DNA from: Promerops cafer
Taxonomy: Eukaryota > Chordata > Aves > Passeriformes > Nectariniidae
Direction: 5' to 3'
NCBI GenBank assembly: GCA_013398275.1
Contig: VZSE01008792.1
Coordinates: forward strand, 62,001 to 126,000
DNA: 64,000 nt
The first letter of the stretch is position 1, and every line of letters starts with the position of its first letter. The notes below the pieces were generated by a model. The model was given only the letters and a program-made list of their open reading frames with translations, was not told the origin of the DNA and made no database searches. This document shows, piece by piece, positions 12,266 to 24,957 of this stretch. A program made the position numbers and the translations under genes.

Positions 12266-12693
12266 CAGAATCTCAGAGTTGGAAAAGCCTCTGAGATCGA
12301 GTCCATCCATTTACCCAGCACTGACAGCACTGAACCACTAAACCACATCCCTCTCCACCACACCCCCAGGTTTTTGGAACACCTCCAGGGATGGGGAATC
12401 CACCACCATGCAGAGAGCCCGTTCCAATGTCTGAATACCTTTTCAGTAAAGAAATTTTATCAATTCCCAATCTAAACATCCCCTGGCACAATTTGAGGCC
12501 GTTCCCTCTCCTCCTGTCCCTGTCCCCTGGGAGCAGAGCCCGACCCCCCCGGCTGTCCCCTCCTGTCAGGGAGTTGTGCAGAGCCACAAGGTCCCCCCTG
12601 AGCCTCCTTTGCTCCAGGCTGAGCCCCTTCCCAGCTCCCTCAGCTGCTCCTGGGGCTCCAGCCCCTTCCCCAGCTCTGTTCCCACCTCTGGAC
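12266..12693 (-). mobile_element. CR1 LINE 3' fragment, 430 bp
   Basis: It opens with CCAGAATCTCAGAGTTGGAAA and includes CACTAAACCACATCCCTCTCC and the older-subfamily block CCTGTCCCCTGGGAGCAGAG, ending at GAGCCCCTTCCCAGCTCCCT and CCCACCTCTGGACAC. Orientation is minus. The open frames over it are repeat-derived. Confidence 0.88.
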
Positions 12694-13654
12694 ACAAATG
12701 CAGGGTGCTGCCCTGTCCTTGCTTTATTGTCACCCCATGTGCTCTTCCCTTGGGGAATGTCCCACTTTTGGTGCTGGGCATGAGGTGGACACTAAATCTG
12801 TGCTGAATTTCCACTATTTGAGGTTAACCTCCAAATCCTGCAGGATCTTGTAACGTTCCCTGTCCCCTTCAATATGGATCAGGGGAATTTCAGTCAGCCG
12901 TGGCTGTTCTGTGCTGCCTGGCTGGGATTGCAGGGGGCTGCATATGAATCAGTTGGTGGACTGGAAATTCAGAGTAACAAAGAAATTATCACTCAGTGTG
13001 AATGGTTTCAGGCACTCGGTAAGCCAACAGGACTTCTTTCTGGTTGGCTGGAATAGCTGGATCAAAGAAAAGCTGGGTTGGGTTTCAGTTTTCTTGAAAA
13101 AGCAGAAAGAGGCAAGTTGAGGAACTATTTTAAAGGGAGCTTCAAAAGGGAAGCGTTTCTGAGACCCCAAAAATCCAAACTTCCCACTCAAAAAGTGTCT
13201 AAAATTGTCTGCTAGTTTTTCTAAAGGCTGATTTTCTTTTTTAATGTGGAAGGGCCTCATGGAAACCATCAGGAAGTCAGGGGAAAATGAGGTTAAGCCT
13301 CAGAAACAGAGGTTTTCCTGACTCCAGGAGGAGGGAAGGATGCTTCCCCCATGCAGAACAGGGGTCCCCTCCCAGCCCATCCCTGCCAACTGCTTAAAAT
13401 GCCATGGAGAGCTCTGTGCTGTGGGAGCTGGATCTGCAGCCTGGAAAACTCTGCTTTGGAAGGGTGTTTTGTTGGAAATATTGTAAAGATGGGCGTTCCC
13501 CCTTCTCTGCTCCCCACTGCTTGTGGGTCTGAAAGGGAGAGGGCTCAAAATTTGTCTCCTCAGGGCCAGGCCTGCCAGCCCTGGAAGGGAAGGCTGGGGG
13601 TGAGGGGGATAAGCTGTGAACAACTGCATGGATTTTAATTAATTCCACTCAACT

Positions 13655-13674
13655 TGAGAGAGAGAGAGAGAGAG
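13655..13674. repeat. (GA)n microsatellite
   Basis: About ten uninterrupted GA dinucleotides after CTCAACTT. A simple sequence repeat with no apparent function. Confidence 0.95.
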
Positions 13675-14639
13675 GTCAGTTCTCCCTGGCTCTAATTAGT
13701 GCTGCCTCTCGCACCGCACGCAGAGGGATGGGGCACGTTCCCTCTGCTCACCTCTGGCTGCAGGGGAGCAGCCCAGCCTCAGCAAGGAGGACGAGCACGA
13801 GGGGGAGGAGGCAGGAAAAGTGTTCTGCCTCCCCTGCTCTCCCCAGCAAATCAGGATCTTGCTGGAATGAGGCTGGATGGAGGCTTCACAGTGGCAGCAG
13901 AGGATGAAATGTTTATTAAAGATCTTCGGGAGCTCGAGGAATGGCTCTGACTGCCCACTTTGAAGTTTTGGCTGCAAACTGACCCATTTTACATCTGGAA
14001 TTTTGCTGTTTAGAAATTTTCATTGCAACTGTTACGTGTTACTGAATCTTTCACCTCACCAGCCATCAGGAGCCCATAAACAGGAGAACATTTGGGGTCC
14101 CATTCCCAGTGTGCTGCTGATTGCTCTTTGATTATTTCCTTCATGACCCAATAAAGACTTTCTGTCTACATTAAAAAATGCCAAGAACCCTGACAATTTT
14201 TCATGGAAAATAGCAGTTGGAGGAGGGGACATGTCACTACAACCACCCCTTTGTTCCAGAGGTTCTGTTGCAGAACCAGAACCAGGGCTGGGTCAGTGCT
14301 GCTGTACACAACGTTAACACCACACCCAGGTGGAATTAATGGGGGAGAGGTGGCCACATCAGATGATTACAAGCTATGAGAAAGTACAAAAAGCCAAATT
14401 CAGAGCAGAGCCCATTTTGGTGACAGTTTGTGGCTTCTCACTTGCATCCTCCTGAGTGTTTTCCTCCCAGCCTGCCCACTGGGAAGGTTTTATGGAGGGA
14501 TGCAGGGTGAGAGTCTCAGCTCTGCAGAGCTGAGGGTGCTGCCCCAAATGCTTTGGGGCTGTGTGAAGTGTCAGGCCTGGTACCCCTTTTGTGAGCCAGG
14601 GAAGAGCACAGGCCTTGTCCCAGCCCCATCCTGCCTCAC

Positions 14640-14797
14640 CTTGGAATAGGTGGCTCCATTGATGACTTCTCCCCTCCGCATCCAGATGATGGAGGCTGCT
14701 GGCTTGGCATTGTCTGCATGGCAGGTCAGGTTCAGGGGGTCTCCTGCTCTCAGGCTGATGATGGGCCCCCCCAAAATGACAGGGTCATCTGGAGGAA
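14640..14797 (-). CDS. KIRREL3: KIRREL3 exon: first half of Ig domain 2
   Basis: This 158-bp exon starts with two bases completing a valine codon carried over from the D1 exon. It then encodes 52 codons beginning P-P-D-D-P-V-I-L-G-G and ending E-V-I-N-G-A-T-Y-S-K. The acceptor is TTTCGTTGCAG|TTCC and the donor CCAAG|GTGAGG, closing in phase 0. The first D2 cysteine lies in L-N-L-T-C-H-A-D and the core tryptophan in S-I-I-W-M-R-R-G. N-L-T is a potential N-glycosylation sequon conserved in human KIRREL3. It corresponds to about human residues 146-198 with only a few substitutions (I-W-M-R-R for I-W-L-R-K). D2 in this family packs behind D1 and contributes to partner binding. The nearest upstream CR1 begins 474 bp from the acceptor, in sense with the gene. 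Confidence 0.96.
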
Positions 14798-15270
14798 CTG
14801 CAACGAAAGAGCACAGAGGAGACAATGTCATCTGAAGCACGAAATCCACCTTCCTGGAGTCACCTGTGGGGGCTGAGATGCCAGGAGTGGCCTGTGACCT
14901 CTCAGACTCTGCAGATGGTTGGGATGGCCATGGCAGTGCCACCCCCTGTTCCCAGGTTAGAGCCACCTGCCTTTTGCTGCTCTCGTGAAAGCTGTGCCCC
15001 AGACTGGAACTCCAGCAGCAGCAACTGGAGAAGTTTCTGAGGGGACTTGGGCCAGGTGGCTGCAAGCTTTGCAGGAATATGAGGGATCAGGTCTGTGGCA
15101 GATAAATCCACTGAAGGCTACTAAATCCTCAAAGCCCTGGAGGTCCCTGAGCTGCAAACTCTGGGAGGATGGTGAGTACTTGAAAGCAGGGAGGAGCTTT
15201 TATCTCTGCTACCCTGGTGGGTCTGCTCTGTCCAGGATCTGTGCTGGAGATGGAGCTTTGTCCAGCTCCT

Positions 15271-15435
15271 CATGGAATCAGAGCATTATCTAGGTTGGAA
15301 AAGACCTTTAAGATCAAGTCCAACCATTCCCTCATCACTGCCAAGCCCACCACTAAACCATGTCCCCAAGTGCCACATCCACGTGGCTTTTAAATCCCCC
15401 CAGGGACGAGGACTCCAGCCTGTTCCAGAGGTGAA
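15271..15435 (-). mobile_element. CR1 LINE 3' fragment
   Basis: It starts CATGGAATCAGAGCATTATC and continues TAGGTTGGAAAAGACCTTTA, CCACTAAACCATGTCCCC and CCACGTGGCTTTTAAAT. Minus orientation, upstream of the first D2 exon. Confidence 0.88.
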
Positions 15436-15439
15436 TCAT

Positions 15440-17514
15440 GAAAAGTTTGGCCTTACTGACCATTGGTGGGTGTTTCATCAAGAGATAAAAAGTTCCTGAC
15501 TAAGTAGGACAAATGCACTTTTATTTCTGCTCTGTGAGAGACCCGAGTCCGGCCCTCCCTCTCCCTGGCTCTTTAACAGCATCCCCACTGCCATGGATGC
15601 CTCACGTTATTCCAGGGGAACAGCAGGGAACCTCCTTGTTGCTGGAAGCTGCTGACAACCCCCTCATTGAGAGCCCTTCCAGCCCAAACCACCACCCAAA
15701 GGCACTGAGCTCTTCCCAAGCATGACCCCTGGGAAGCCAAATGCTGTCCTTGCTACAGACAGATGTGCTGCCCATCCACCCGTGGCCTGTCCGGGGGCTC
15801 CTGGGGCCCATGTGGGGCTGGGAGGCCAGCAGGAATGTGAAGGACACATGAAAGGCGTTCTCAAGAAATGAGAAATTGCTCCTTCACACCCTGCTCAGAA
15901 GTGGGTGGCAGAACCGACCCTCATCCTCCTTCAGAGGGGATGCAGCTGGGTGAAATCCGATCGTTTTCTGCCAAAGTGGAGCTGGTTTTGTTCCAAGTCA
16001 GCGCTGTTCCCCCTCAGAGCCAAAGCTGGCTTACGCCCCCTCTGAAATCCCCAAGCCCGCCTTTGCTCCTGAGCTGCCCTTGCGTTGTGGTTGGCTGAGG
16101 AGTATTTAAAAACTCCTCACTGGCTCCTCCATGCCGGGCTGGGCTGGGAACTGGGAGCTGGGAAGGGATTACGTCCCCTGACAGTCCAGGGGTGGCTGCC
16201 TGCCCCAGCCCGGGATTTGCTGGCCAGGCAGATGTGCTGTGGGCACACCCCGCTGCGCGCACGCGGCTGCCACGCTGGGAGTGACGGGGTTCTCCAGCTC
16301 AGTGGGTGGAACCCAAGGACCATGGAAAAACGCTTTTCTACACGGGTCCAAAATGTACTTTTTTTTTTTCCCCCCCCAGGCTAAGTGAGTGCAAAAAGAA
16401 AGTGAAAATCCGTGGTTTGGGTTAGTTGGAACGCCTGAGATGTGAAAGTGGGAACAATTCTGCTCCATTCTGATGTTATTTAACTATAAAGGAAGTATGA
16501 ATTTTAATTTTTAAAATTTATTTCATTGGATGAGTTTATGCTGTTTAAAAACAAATCTGGCATTTTTCAATAGTTTTTTTCCCCCTCACTGAATCCATTA
16601 ATTGAATTTGACCTCTGCTTGTAAAAAATATTGGAAATTCAGAGTGGGGAAAAAACCAACCCACAAATCTTTCTCTGAAGACCATCTTGGAATTTAATGA
16701 AGGAACTTTTATGATGGGATGTTTGACATTCCTGACTTTTTTCTCTGGTATTTCTGCAGCAACATCTCCCCTGCAAAGCAATCTAGTGTGTCCACTAGGG
16801 GATATTATGGGACAGGGCACAGCATAATGCAAACAAACATGGAATCACTTGTCTAGCCTGTGCCAGAAATCCTCGGTTTTTACAGCTGTGCTCCCGTTTC
16901 CTCCTATGGGATCAGCAGCCAGCCTTGAGGAGCTGCTTATGGCAGTGAGGAGAGGATGGGTTCTGGCTACCTCTTCCCAAGTAAATGGTTTTCATCACCC
17001 AGTCCTCCAGGTAGCCGTGAATTATTGATATCTCCAGGCTTCTTAACAGGGAATTTGCTTGGGGTGGAGGGTCTGATGAAGAGGAATCAGTGATGCCTCT
17101 CTAACTTCTGGAATGTGAAGGATGGATGTATTCCTTCCCCACCCCAACTCCAGCCTGGGAGACGAGGCAGAGGAGGAGGAGGATGAAAAGATGAAAAGGA
17201 GAGAAGAAGAAAGGAGGGAAAGCAAGAAGCCGGTAGCATGGAGCCATGATCCATTATTCATCCACTGTGCTCCCAGGATTGGTTGTTATTATGAGGCACC
17301 ACTACAGAATCTGGTCTCCTAATTTTTAATCACGTAGCTATGGAAGCGCTAGCCTTCCTGATTAAACCAGGGATATAAATAGGAAGAGTTGTTTGGGGTT
17401 GCAGGAGGGGTTATTCCTGACAGCAAAGCAAATGGAGTTAACCCGCACACGCCCAGGAAGATTAAAATGATGGAGAAGGGATCCAGGACAGCTCAAGCCC
17501 ACAGGAGCAGAAAG
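15440..17514. other. Unique intronic DNA, no gene seen
   Basis: Mixed-composition sequence with AT-rich parts near 16490-16700 and 17310-17400, and a purine-rich run around 17165-17225. I find no repeat family, exon or RNA gene in it. Confidence 0.6.
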
Positions 17515-17756
17515 CCGGATGGAAAGGGCCTCAAGGTGCACCAGGGGAGGTGTAGTTGGGATTTTAGGGAAAATTTCTTCACTGAAAGGGTGCTCAGGTG
17601 GGAACAGGCTGCCCAAGGCAGTGGTGGAGTCCCCGTCCCTGGATGTGGCACCTGGGGACGTGGTTAGTGGTGAACATGGTGGCAGGGCTGGGGGGATGGC
17701 TGGACTCCATGGGCCTACAGGGCCTTTCCAACCTGAATGATCCCACGAGTCTATGG
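17515..17756 (+). mobile_element. CR1 LINE 3' fragment
   Basis: It holds GGCCTCAAGGTGCACCAGGG, AAATTTCTTCACTGAAAGGG, AGGCTGCCCAAGGCAGTGG, GATGTGGCACCTGGGGACG and the end CCTTTCCAACCTGAATGATC. Plus orientation, antisense to KIRREL3. Confidence 0.9.
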
Positions 17757-18936
17757 CATGCAGCTTCTTACGGGGTGGGAGTCCCCATAAATTATCCCCA
17801 AATGGACATGAGAGTGAGACCTTCTGGGGTGGAGGTGAATCACCCCAGCAGAAGGTCTCCTGTTCCTCACATTGCCCTCAAGACCTCAGCTGGACACTTG
17901 TCCCTCTCTTCACTGCAGTCAAAACTTTCCAAAGAAATGCTGACAAACTTCTCCCTGCCAAACCCCTCATTTTCTGTCAAAATACAGGAATTGCTGAATA
18001 TTTTTAAGCCAGTCTTGGACAGGCTTCAATCTATTCTCCATAGCTCTGGGCTGCCTGCATGAGAGGGGACAGCTTGGGGTCTCTGCTCCCTGCCCTTTGG
18101 AAAAGTGCACTGACAGCACATCCTCATAAAGAAACACAATTAAACGATGGAGCTCTTGGTGCATTTGTCAGCTTTTTAAATTAGTTTTTAGAGGCTTCCC
18201 TACACACTGTCCCACCCTGCACAACCTGGTTAATTTGTGACCCCCACAGGATTCTTCAGCGCTGGGCTGAGACTCCAGGCTAGCGCTGCCTTTGAGTCAG
18301 GAATGACGTGGATGGCTCTAAATGCTCCCGGCAGCTGGACAAGGATGTGGCAAGCAAACAGAGCCTCAGTCATTAGCAATATTTACTGAGCTAACACGAT
18401 CCTCCAGCAACCAGGTCCTGGAAGTGCAGGAAGCAAAAAGCCCTGCAGCCACCAGTACATTTTCCCTAATTAAGGCTGTTTTCCCGTGTTGTTGTGGCTG
18501 GTACCTCACTGCTGCTGGGTTTGTGTAACCAACCTCTTTTTGGGGCCAACCTCTTCTTCTGTGTTAAGTGATTCAACCCCAACACCTGCTGGTGGGTGAG
18601 GGCCACCCAGCTGCTGGGCTGGAGAGGCAGACACTGAGCAGCCCCTGAGGGTTGCCCTGAGCCAAATATCTGCAGGGAATGTTCAGCTGGTGTTAGACTC
18701 AGCACAAGAGTCCCCTGTGGAATGAGATCCCTTGGATAAGGCCTTGCTGATGCATTGCTCATCTTCATGGCTCCCCTTCCCCAGGAACCTGTGGTACTCA
18801 GGGCTCTGGCCCAGCTCATGTGGGAGTTAAACAAATAACTGTGACCACAGGATCCCTGGTGATCACAATGTGCCATGAACCAGTGGAAGGTGCTTCCTGG
18901 CCCCAAAGCTGAGAGAACAAGTGTAAATCATTTGGG
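17757..18936. other. Unique intronic DNA, no gene seen
   Basis: No repeat, exon or RNA gene was recognised. Two overlapping plus-strand open frames near 17598-18062 begin inside the preceding CR1 copy and have no recognisable domain. Confidence 0.6.
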
Positions 18937-19311
18937 TGTGTTCAGCCTGGAGAGGAAAAGGCTCTGGGGAGACCTGAGAGCCCCTTCCAGGGCCTAAAGG
19001 GGCTCCAGGAGAGCTGGAGAGGGACTGGGGCAAGGGATGGAGGGACAGGACACAGGGAATGGCTTCCCACTGCCAGAGGGCAGGGATGGATGGGATACTG
19101 GGAAGAAATTCTTCCTTGTGAGGATGGTGAGGTCCTGGCACAGGGTGCCCAGAGAAGCTGTGGCTGCCCTTGGATCCCTGGGAGTGTTCCAGGCCAGGTT
19201 GGACGGGGCTTGGAGCAGCCTGGGATAGTGGAAGGTGTCCCTGTCCATGGCAGCGGGTGGCACTGGATGAGGTTTAGGGTCCCTTCCAAACCTACTCTGT
19301 GATTCTGTGAT
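18937..19311 (+). mobile_element. CR1 LINE 3' fragment, 375 bp
   Basis: It starts GTGTTCAGCCTGGAGAGG and includes GGCTCCAGGAGAGCTGGAG, the GGACAGGACACAGGGAATGG block and CTGGGAAGAAATTCTTCC. It ends with the intact octamer tail CTCTGTGATTCTGTGATG. Plus orientation. Confidence 0.95.
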
Positions 19312-19870
19312 GAATCAAGAGCATCCCCAGCCTCCCCAGTGGGGACAGCTTCCTCGCAGTGAGCCCTTGGTGAGAACACGAGGCCCTGTGGAGATGAAAA
19401 AGCCAAGCTGAGCACAGGCACCTCTGCTCCTGTGTTTTGTCTCTGCAGTAAGGGAAGCCCCGGGGAGCCAGCCCCGAGGGATTCCGCTGGCTCAGCTGAG
19501 CCTCTCGTGCAGCAAGGGTGGATGTGGGAGCTTTGCTCTGCTGCGGCCAGGTGTTTGTGCATTCCCACACGGCCTTGCAGCTTGTCAGGGAAGCATGTTC
19601 AGCTCTTGTAGACAAGTCAGCCTTATGAGGCATCACAGAAGAGCTGCTGGGCCTGACCTGCTCCGGCGCTGCCCTGACCCGCACAAGCCGCTTGCCCTTG
19701 GGGAGGGTTTGGAATACAAACCCTGCAAACAGAGTTTGCCTTTGCAAATCCCATCTCTGCTCCACGCTGGGACATTTGGAGTCCCAGCTGGCTGGCAAGG
19801 CACTTGTGAAAGAAGCAGGATTCAACCTGCAGCCTGCGGAAGATCCTTCCCTGGAAGATCGTGATCCTCC

Positions 19871-19950
19871 GATCTAGTGGAAGGTGTCTCTGCTCGTGGT
19901 GGGGGGGTTGGACTAGAGGGCCTTCCAACCCCAAATATTCTGTGCATCTA
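19871..19950 (+). mobile_element. Short CR1 3' tail
   Basis: It holds GATCTAGTGGAAGGTGTCTC, GGTTGGACTAGAGGGCCTTC and CAACCCCAAATATTCTGTGC. Only the terminal 80 bp is kept. Confidence 0.82.
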
Positions 19951-21307
19951 TTATCCTGTCCTGGTCCAACAGGTGGTCAATGTATCAAGACTTTGGGGGT
20001 GTGACTTCGGCAGTAAGCTCTTGCTAATGATATTCAGCAGAACGAAGAGTTAATTGGCTGTGGTATCATTTCTGTGCATCATTTGGGATCAGAACATCCT
20101 TTTCTCTGCTTGAGAACTGCAGGGAGCAGCCTCCCCTTCCCAGACAGTGTCTGCTTTCCCCACCAGCCTTGGGGGCACTTTGGAGCTTTAGTGGTGTTGC
20201 TCTGTACGATGCTTTTGAGACCCTGGGGGGTTTGGGCCACGCTCATGGATGCAGAACTCCCTGGAGCTGATCAAAGGAAAAGCAGCTCCTCTACCAGGTG
20301 AAATCGGCAGAGGTTGGGCTGTTTAATTGGCAAAATGAAGCCTGGGAGGCTTCACTGGGATGAGTTACAGTGAAAGAACCAGGAGTAGGTTGGGAGAAGA
20401 CAAAGGAAAAAGCAGGAAAATTTGGATGCTGGGGGAGAAAGAAGATTCTCTGTTTCATCAAGTGTCTAGGAAAGCTTTCCAAGGGGAGGAAAAGGGGCTA
20501 GAACACAAAACTGCTTTTAGGATGAAGCTTGCTACACTGGATAAGAGAATCCCCTTACAGGGATTGTGTTTCTGGCAGAGCTTTCCAGCAGACTGCTCAG
20601 GGTCTCGCTGTATTATCAACCCTGAAGGCTGCAAATTGTGAGGGCCTAAACCACTGCAGAGCAGCTTACAGCTCCAGGAGTGTTTAGCTTTCCATTTATC
20701 TGGCCTTTACACATTTAGGATTCAGATTTCCAGCAGTTCTTCAGAGCTAGGAAGGATATAAACAGACTCTTAGGTTTTGTCCAACACTTGAAAGGCAGGG
20801 ATTTTGCTGTCTGAGCATTGTCATGGGCTGGGCTTCTCAGGGCAGCACCAAGTGGGGACTTGGGGCAGGACTGTGGGGCACGGTGACCTAAGATCTGGAG
20901 GAAACCTAGCCCCGAATGCCAACTGCATCCTCCCCTGCACTGTCTTGATCTGCATCCATTCTACCTCTCCCCTTCCGGACACAATTAGGATTTCAATGCT
21001 TTTGCTTTGGCAGGTAGGGAAAAATGAACAACACAGAGCGAGTGGTCTGAGTTTAAATGGGGTCAGCACAGGGCTCAGAGTCCTCCTGACTCCAGTGTGT
21101 AATGTCCCCCTTCAAGTATGACTGATCAGATCTTCCCTTTTGCATCCTACATCTGAAACATGGAGACCATTCCTGTCTGAAGCTGCTCAGCAGGAGGAGG
21201 CTCCACTCTTCTTATCCTTATCTTTGCATCCTGGGCTCATCCCCAGCAGTGTGGGCAGCAGGATGAGGGAGGGGATTCTGCCCTTCTGAGACCCCATCCA
21301 CAGAGCT
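19951..21307. other. Unique intronic DNA, no gene seen
   Basis: No recognised repeat, exon or RNA gene. It contains ordinary mixed-composition intron. Confidence 0.6.
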
Positions 21308-21792
21308 GAGTCCAGCTCTGGAGTCCTCAGCACAGGAAGGACATGGAGCTGCTGGAGCAAGGCCATGGAGATGCTCCAGGGCTGGAGCCCCTCTGCTCTG
21401 GAGCCAGGCTGGGAGAGCTGGGGGTGCTCACCTGGAGAGGAGAAGGCTCCAGGGAGAGCTCAGAGCCCCTTGCAGGGCCTGAAGGGGCTCCAGGAGAGCT
21501 GGAGAGGCAATTTGTACAAGGGCTTGTCAAGGACAAGGGTGAATGGCTTCCCACTGTCAGAGAACAGGGATGGATGGATGGGATATTGGGAAGGAATTCT
21601 TCCCTGTGAGAGTGCTGAGACCCTGGCACAGCACTGTGGCTGCCCCATCCCTTGGAATGTCCAAGGCCAGGCTGGACAGGGTTTGGAGCATCCTGGTTAG
21701 GGGAAGGTGTCCCTGCCCATGGCAGTGGATGGAATGGGATGAGCTTTAAGGTCCCTTCCAAACGAAGCCATTCCATGATTCTGTGATTCTGC
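21308..21792 (+). mobile_element. CR1 LINE 3' fragment, young subfamily
   Basis: It starts near GAGCTGAGTCCAGCTCTGG, includes CACAGGAAGGACATGGAGCT and GGAGATGCTCCAGGGCTGG, and ends CATTCCATGATTCTGTGATT. In the block from about 21366 to 21510 it differs from the copy at 47095 at only about two positions by eye, so these copies are young. Plus orientation. Confidence 0.95.
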
Positions 21793-23777
21793 AAAACAAT
21801 CCCTGGAGCTGTCTGCACCTTCCCTACACAAGACAGGCTGAAAACAACCCAGCCCGTGTTGTCCACAGTCAGTTTACAGAGGCCACGCTGGCTCTTGGAT
21901 GAGCTCTGGCATTGTTCCCAAGCATCCAGCCCCCTCTGTGTGCTGCCAGCCTCTGCTCCCGCTGGGACTGGCATGGCATGGAAGGCTGGTGCTCTGCGGG
22001 ATGCCTGCATGACTGGCACCCTTCCTGCCTCAATCCCGTGCCAGGCCCTGGCAGGGTTGCCCTCCCAGGGACGGGTGGCAGTGGGATGGGATTCTTGTTC
22101 CGTGCCATCCAGAGCTGTCCCCTGGTCCTTGCTCGGTCAGGGATGCGTGGCAAAAGGAGGATGTCGTGTCTACAGGTCCCCTGGTGTCCCTGCTGTGTCC
22201 TGGCCACATCTTCCCTGCCTGATGCTGCTCTGCTGCCTCATTCCTCCTGCCTACCCACGGGAGCTGAGCCTGGACAGCCTGAAAAATGCTGGGCAGCTCC
22301 TGGTGCTCCAGAACGGCACCGGCTGCTGCCGGGAGAAGGAGAGGAAAGAGATGCAGGCAAACAGCACAGCCTGGGGAAAACACACTGAAAAATAAATCAA
22401 AAGAAACAAGGGGAGCCAGGGAGAAAAATAGTGATGAAAGTTTAAATAGTGCATCTCTCTCTCGGTCCTATTTGTCTTGTGGCACTTCAGTGTGTGTGTG
22501 AGCGGGAGGGGCCCGGGGGGCTGCCAGGAATGCTGCCCCCTCTCCATCCCACAGACACCTGTACCCCTGTTTCCCTCCTGTCTCATTCATGGACCCTCCT
22601 CACATTAAGGAGCTCATGAGAAACAAACCACTAATATTTCCTAAAATTCCGCCCCCCCCCCCCCCCCCCNAAATTCCGCCCCCCCCCCCCCTTTTTTTTT
22701 TCCTATTTTCTCCTAATGATTTGTCTCTTTTTTTCATCCAGCCACTGAAAGTCTCACATGTTCCACATTTCTAGGGTCAGCAGGATGGATTTCTCCAGCA
22801 GAACAGTGTCTTGCTGGAGAATGCAGATCCCTAAAATTCAGAAATTATTCCTAGAGATGGCTTCATCTCACTGCAGCAAAGCACAGCTCTGCTTTCCCAG
22901 TCACTGCCCTGGAGGGGCTGATTTTCCTCCATCTAATCCCTCTCCAGGTCACTTCGAGGAATATCACTGGAATACTCTTTGCTTTTTCATGCTGAGGAAG
23001 GGTTTGCTCCCAGATTCTTGGCTAGAGAGTGTTTTAAATATTCAGTTTTCACAGTGGATTGGAATTAAAGCAAATGTCAAAGTTCTGAAACCCTTTGTGA
23101 GAGCTGGCTCTGGGCAGGATCCATTTTGGAGAGCACACAAGCAGATCTGACATGGGATAAGTGAGGGTTTGTATTCTACTGAAGAGCCTTCTATGCGAGG
23201 AGAAAGAAGTTTTGGCAGCCCCCTTCCACACGTTCACAAAGAGCCAGATGCTGTGCAGGCAGCTAGCTGGCCAGATACGGATTGTTTACTTGGAATGTTC
23301 ACTCTGCAAAGAGTAAAAAACTTAAAATTTTCTCTCCCAGCTGAAAGGGCAACACAATGCCAAAGAATATATTGCATTTGCCAGGTCCTCGTTCGATTCT
23401 CCCCACCAAGGAAGTGTTTTTGGATGGCTCACATCAACAGCTACTGCCAAGCCCTAACTCAGGGCAGGGGGACTGGGAGGGAGCTGTTTTGCCTTGCTGC
23501 CCAGAAACTGAAGAGTGTTGCCCACAACTGAGAGAGGTGGGCCCGTGGTCCAGGACAGCCGTGATTAATGGTTCCAATTCTGCCTGTCAGGATGGTGGAA
23601 GGTCAGGGTAAAGCTTCCCAGATGTGTCAGCAGGGATGGGAGAGGAATGAAGGAAAAATTGCCTGCCCACGTGGCCTTGTTAGCACTGAGGTAATCAAAT
23701 TTACTGATAAGAGCCCCTGTCACACACAGGATCCCTGTGCTGGGGGTGCCCCTCCCCAGCACAGGCAGCTGAGTATA
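21793..23777. other. Unique intronic DNA with one assembly artefact
   Basis: Apart from the poly-C and N site at 22644-22692, this stretch shows no repeat family, exon or RNA gene. Confidence 0.6.
22644..22692. repeat. Poly-C run with N and duplicated flank (assembly join)
   Basis: AAAATTCCG followed by about 18 C, then N at 22670, then AAATTCCG followed by about 14 C and a T run. The same short flank on both sides of a single N suggests one locus entered twice at a homopolymer join, not a real tandem duplication. Confidence 0.8.
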
Positions 23778-23940
23778 AAATCATGGAATTGTGGAACGGT
23801 TTGAGCTGGAAAGGACCTCAAAGCTCATCTTGTTCCACCTCCTGCCATGGGCAGGGACCCCTTCCACTGTCCCAGGCTGCTCCAAGTCTTGTCCAACCTG
23901 GCCTTGGACGCTCCCAGGGATGGAGCTGCTCTGGGCACAG
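23778..23940 (-). mobile_element. CR1 LINE 3' fragment
   Basis: It begins AAATCATGGAATTGTGGAAC and runs through GAGCTGGAAAGGACCTCAAA, CTGCCATGGGCAGGGACC and AACCTGGCCTTGGACGCTCC. Minus orientation. Confidence 0.92.
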
Positions 23941-24150
23941 GGGAAACTGAGGCACAGATAGAGCAGTTGTTCTGAATCCCAGGCTTTCCCAGCTGGAATA
24001 TCCCTTCATCCCTGCTCTTGTGCAAGCCTCCTGCTCTGCCCAGCTGCCCTGCAGCCAGACCTGTGCCAGTCCTGTGCAAAACCCCCACCTGCTTTGGAGG
24101 GACAGCAGGAGGCTGTGGCTTGGGTGTCCCACGTGGGACCTTCTGTGAGA

Positions 24151-24480
24151 AAAGGAGGCTCAGGGGGACAACTCCCTGACAGGGGAGTGGAACCAGGTGA
24201 AGGTCTGGCTCTGCTCCCAGGGAACAACAGACAGGACAAGAGGAATCAGCCTCAGACTGCATGGGGGGGGGCAGGTTGGACATCAGGAGGAATTTCTCCA
24301 TGGAAGGGGTGGTCAGGCATTGGAAGGGGCTGCCCAGGGTGGAGTTGGAGTCCCCACCTCTGGAGGTGTTCAAGGAACAACTGGAAGTGGCTCTCAGTGC
24401 TCTGGGCTGGCAAGGGGGGACTGGTCCCAGGTTGGACGTGATGGTCTGGGAGGTCTTTTCCAGCCAAAATGGTTCTGGAA
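24151..24480 (+). mobile_element. CR1 LINE 3' fragment with internal deletion
   Basis: It holds AAAAGGAGGCTCAGGGGGAC directly joined to AACTCCCTGACAGGGGAG, then GGAGGAATTTCTCCATGG, GCATTGGAAGGGGCTGCCC and TTTTCCAGCCAAAATGGTTC. The joined first blocks suggest a short internal deletion compared with the copy at 62698. Plus orientation. Confidence 0.88.
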
Positions 24481-24957
24481 CTCTCCAAATGAATCTGGGA
24501 GTCCACAGAGGCTGCAGCATTCTCACTAATCCTACACTGGGCGATGCTTTATGTTGCTTTTGGGGCAGATGCTGAAACTGAAGAGCACAGCCCTTTGGAG
24601 GCAGCAGGGACCTGGTGGAACCAGTCCTGGAGCCCCTGGGAATCAGGGAAGAGATGGCAGAGATGCTCCAAGCACATCTCGCTTTACTGTAGCTACAAAC
24701 ACCCTCCCACAAAGAGAAATACAAAGCTGAAGGAAAAGGCTGTGGCATACCCTGGCTCGCCTCAGCTGCAGGACATGCCTGAACCTTCTCCTGGGAGGGG
24801 GATCAGCAGGAACATCATTATCTCCCCAATGTAGGCCAGCACCCCTGCCTCCTCCTCCCCCTGCGCACGGCTCCCGGGTGCAGACTGACAGATCAGAGAA
24901 CGCAGGCGAAAAACCGAATTCATTATTTTTCCCGTGTGTCAGATAGTTTCAAATTGT

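Larger units (their letters stand above)
11139..14639 (-). other. KIRREL3: KIRREL3 intron within Ig domain 2
   Basis: A complete 3,501-bp intron with GTGAGG donor and CACAG acceptor. It includes a plus-strand CR1 tail (12041-12152), a minus-strand CR1 (12266-12693) and a GA dinucleotide run (13655-13674). The segments 11140-12040 and 12700-14639 hold no recognised gene or repeat apart from that run. Confidence 0.85.
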
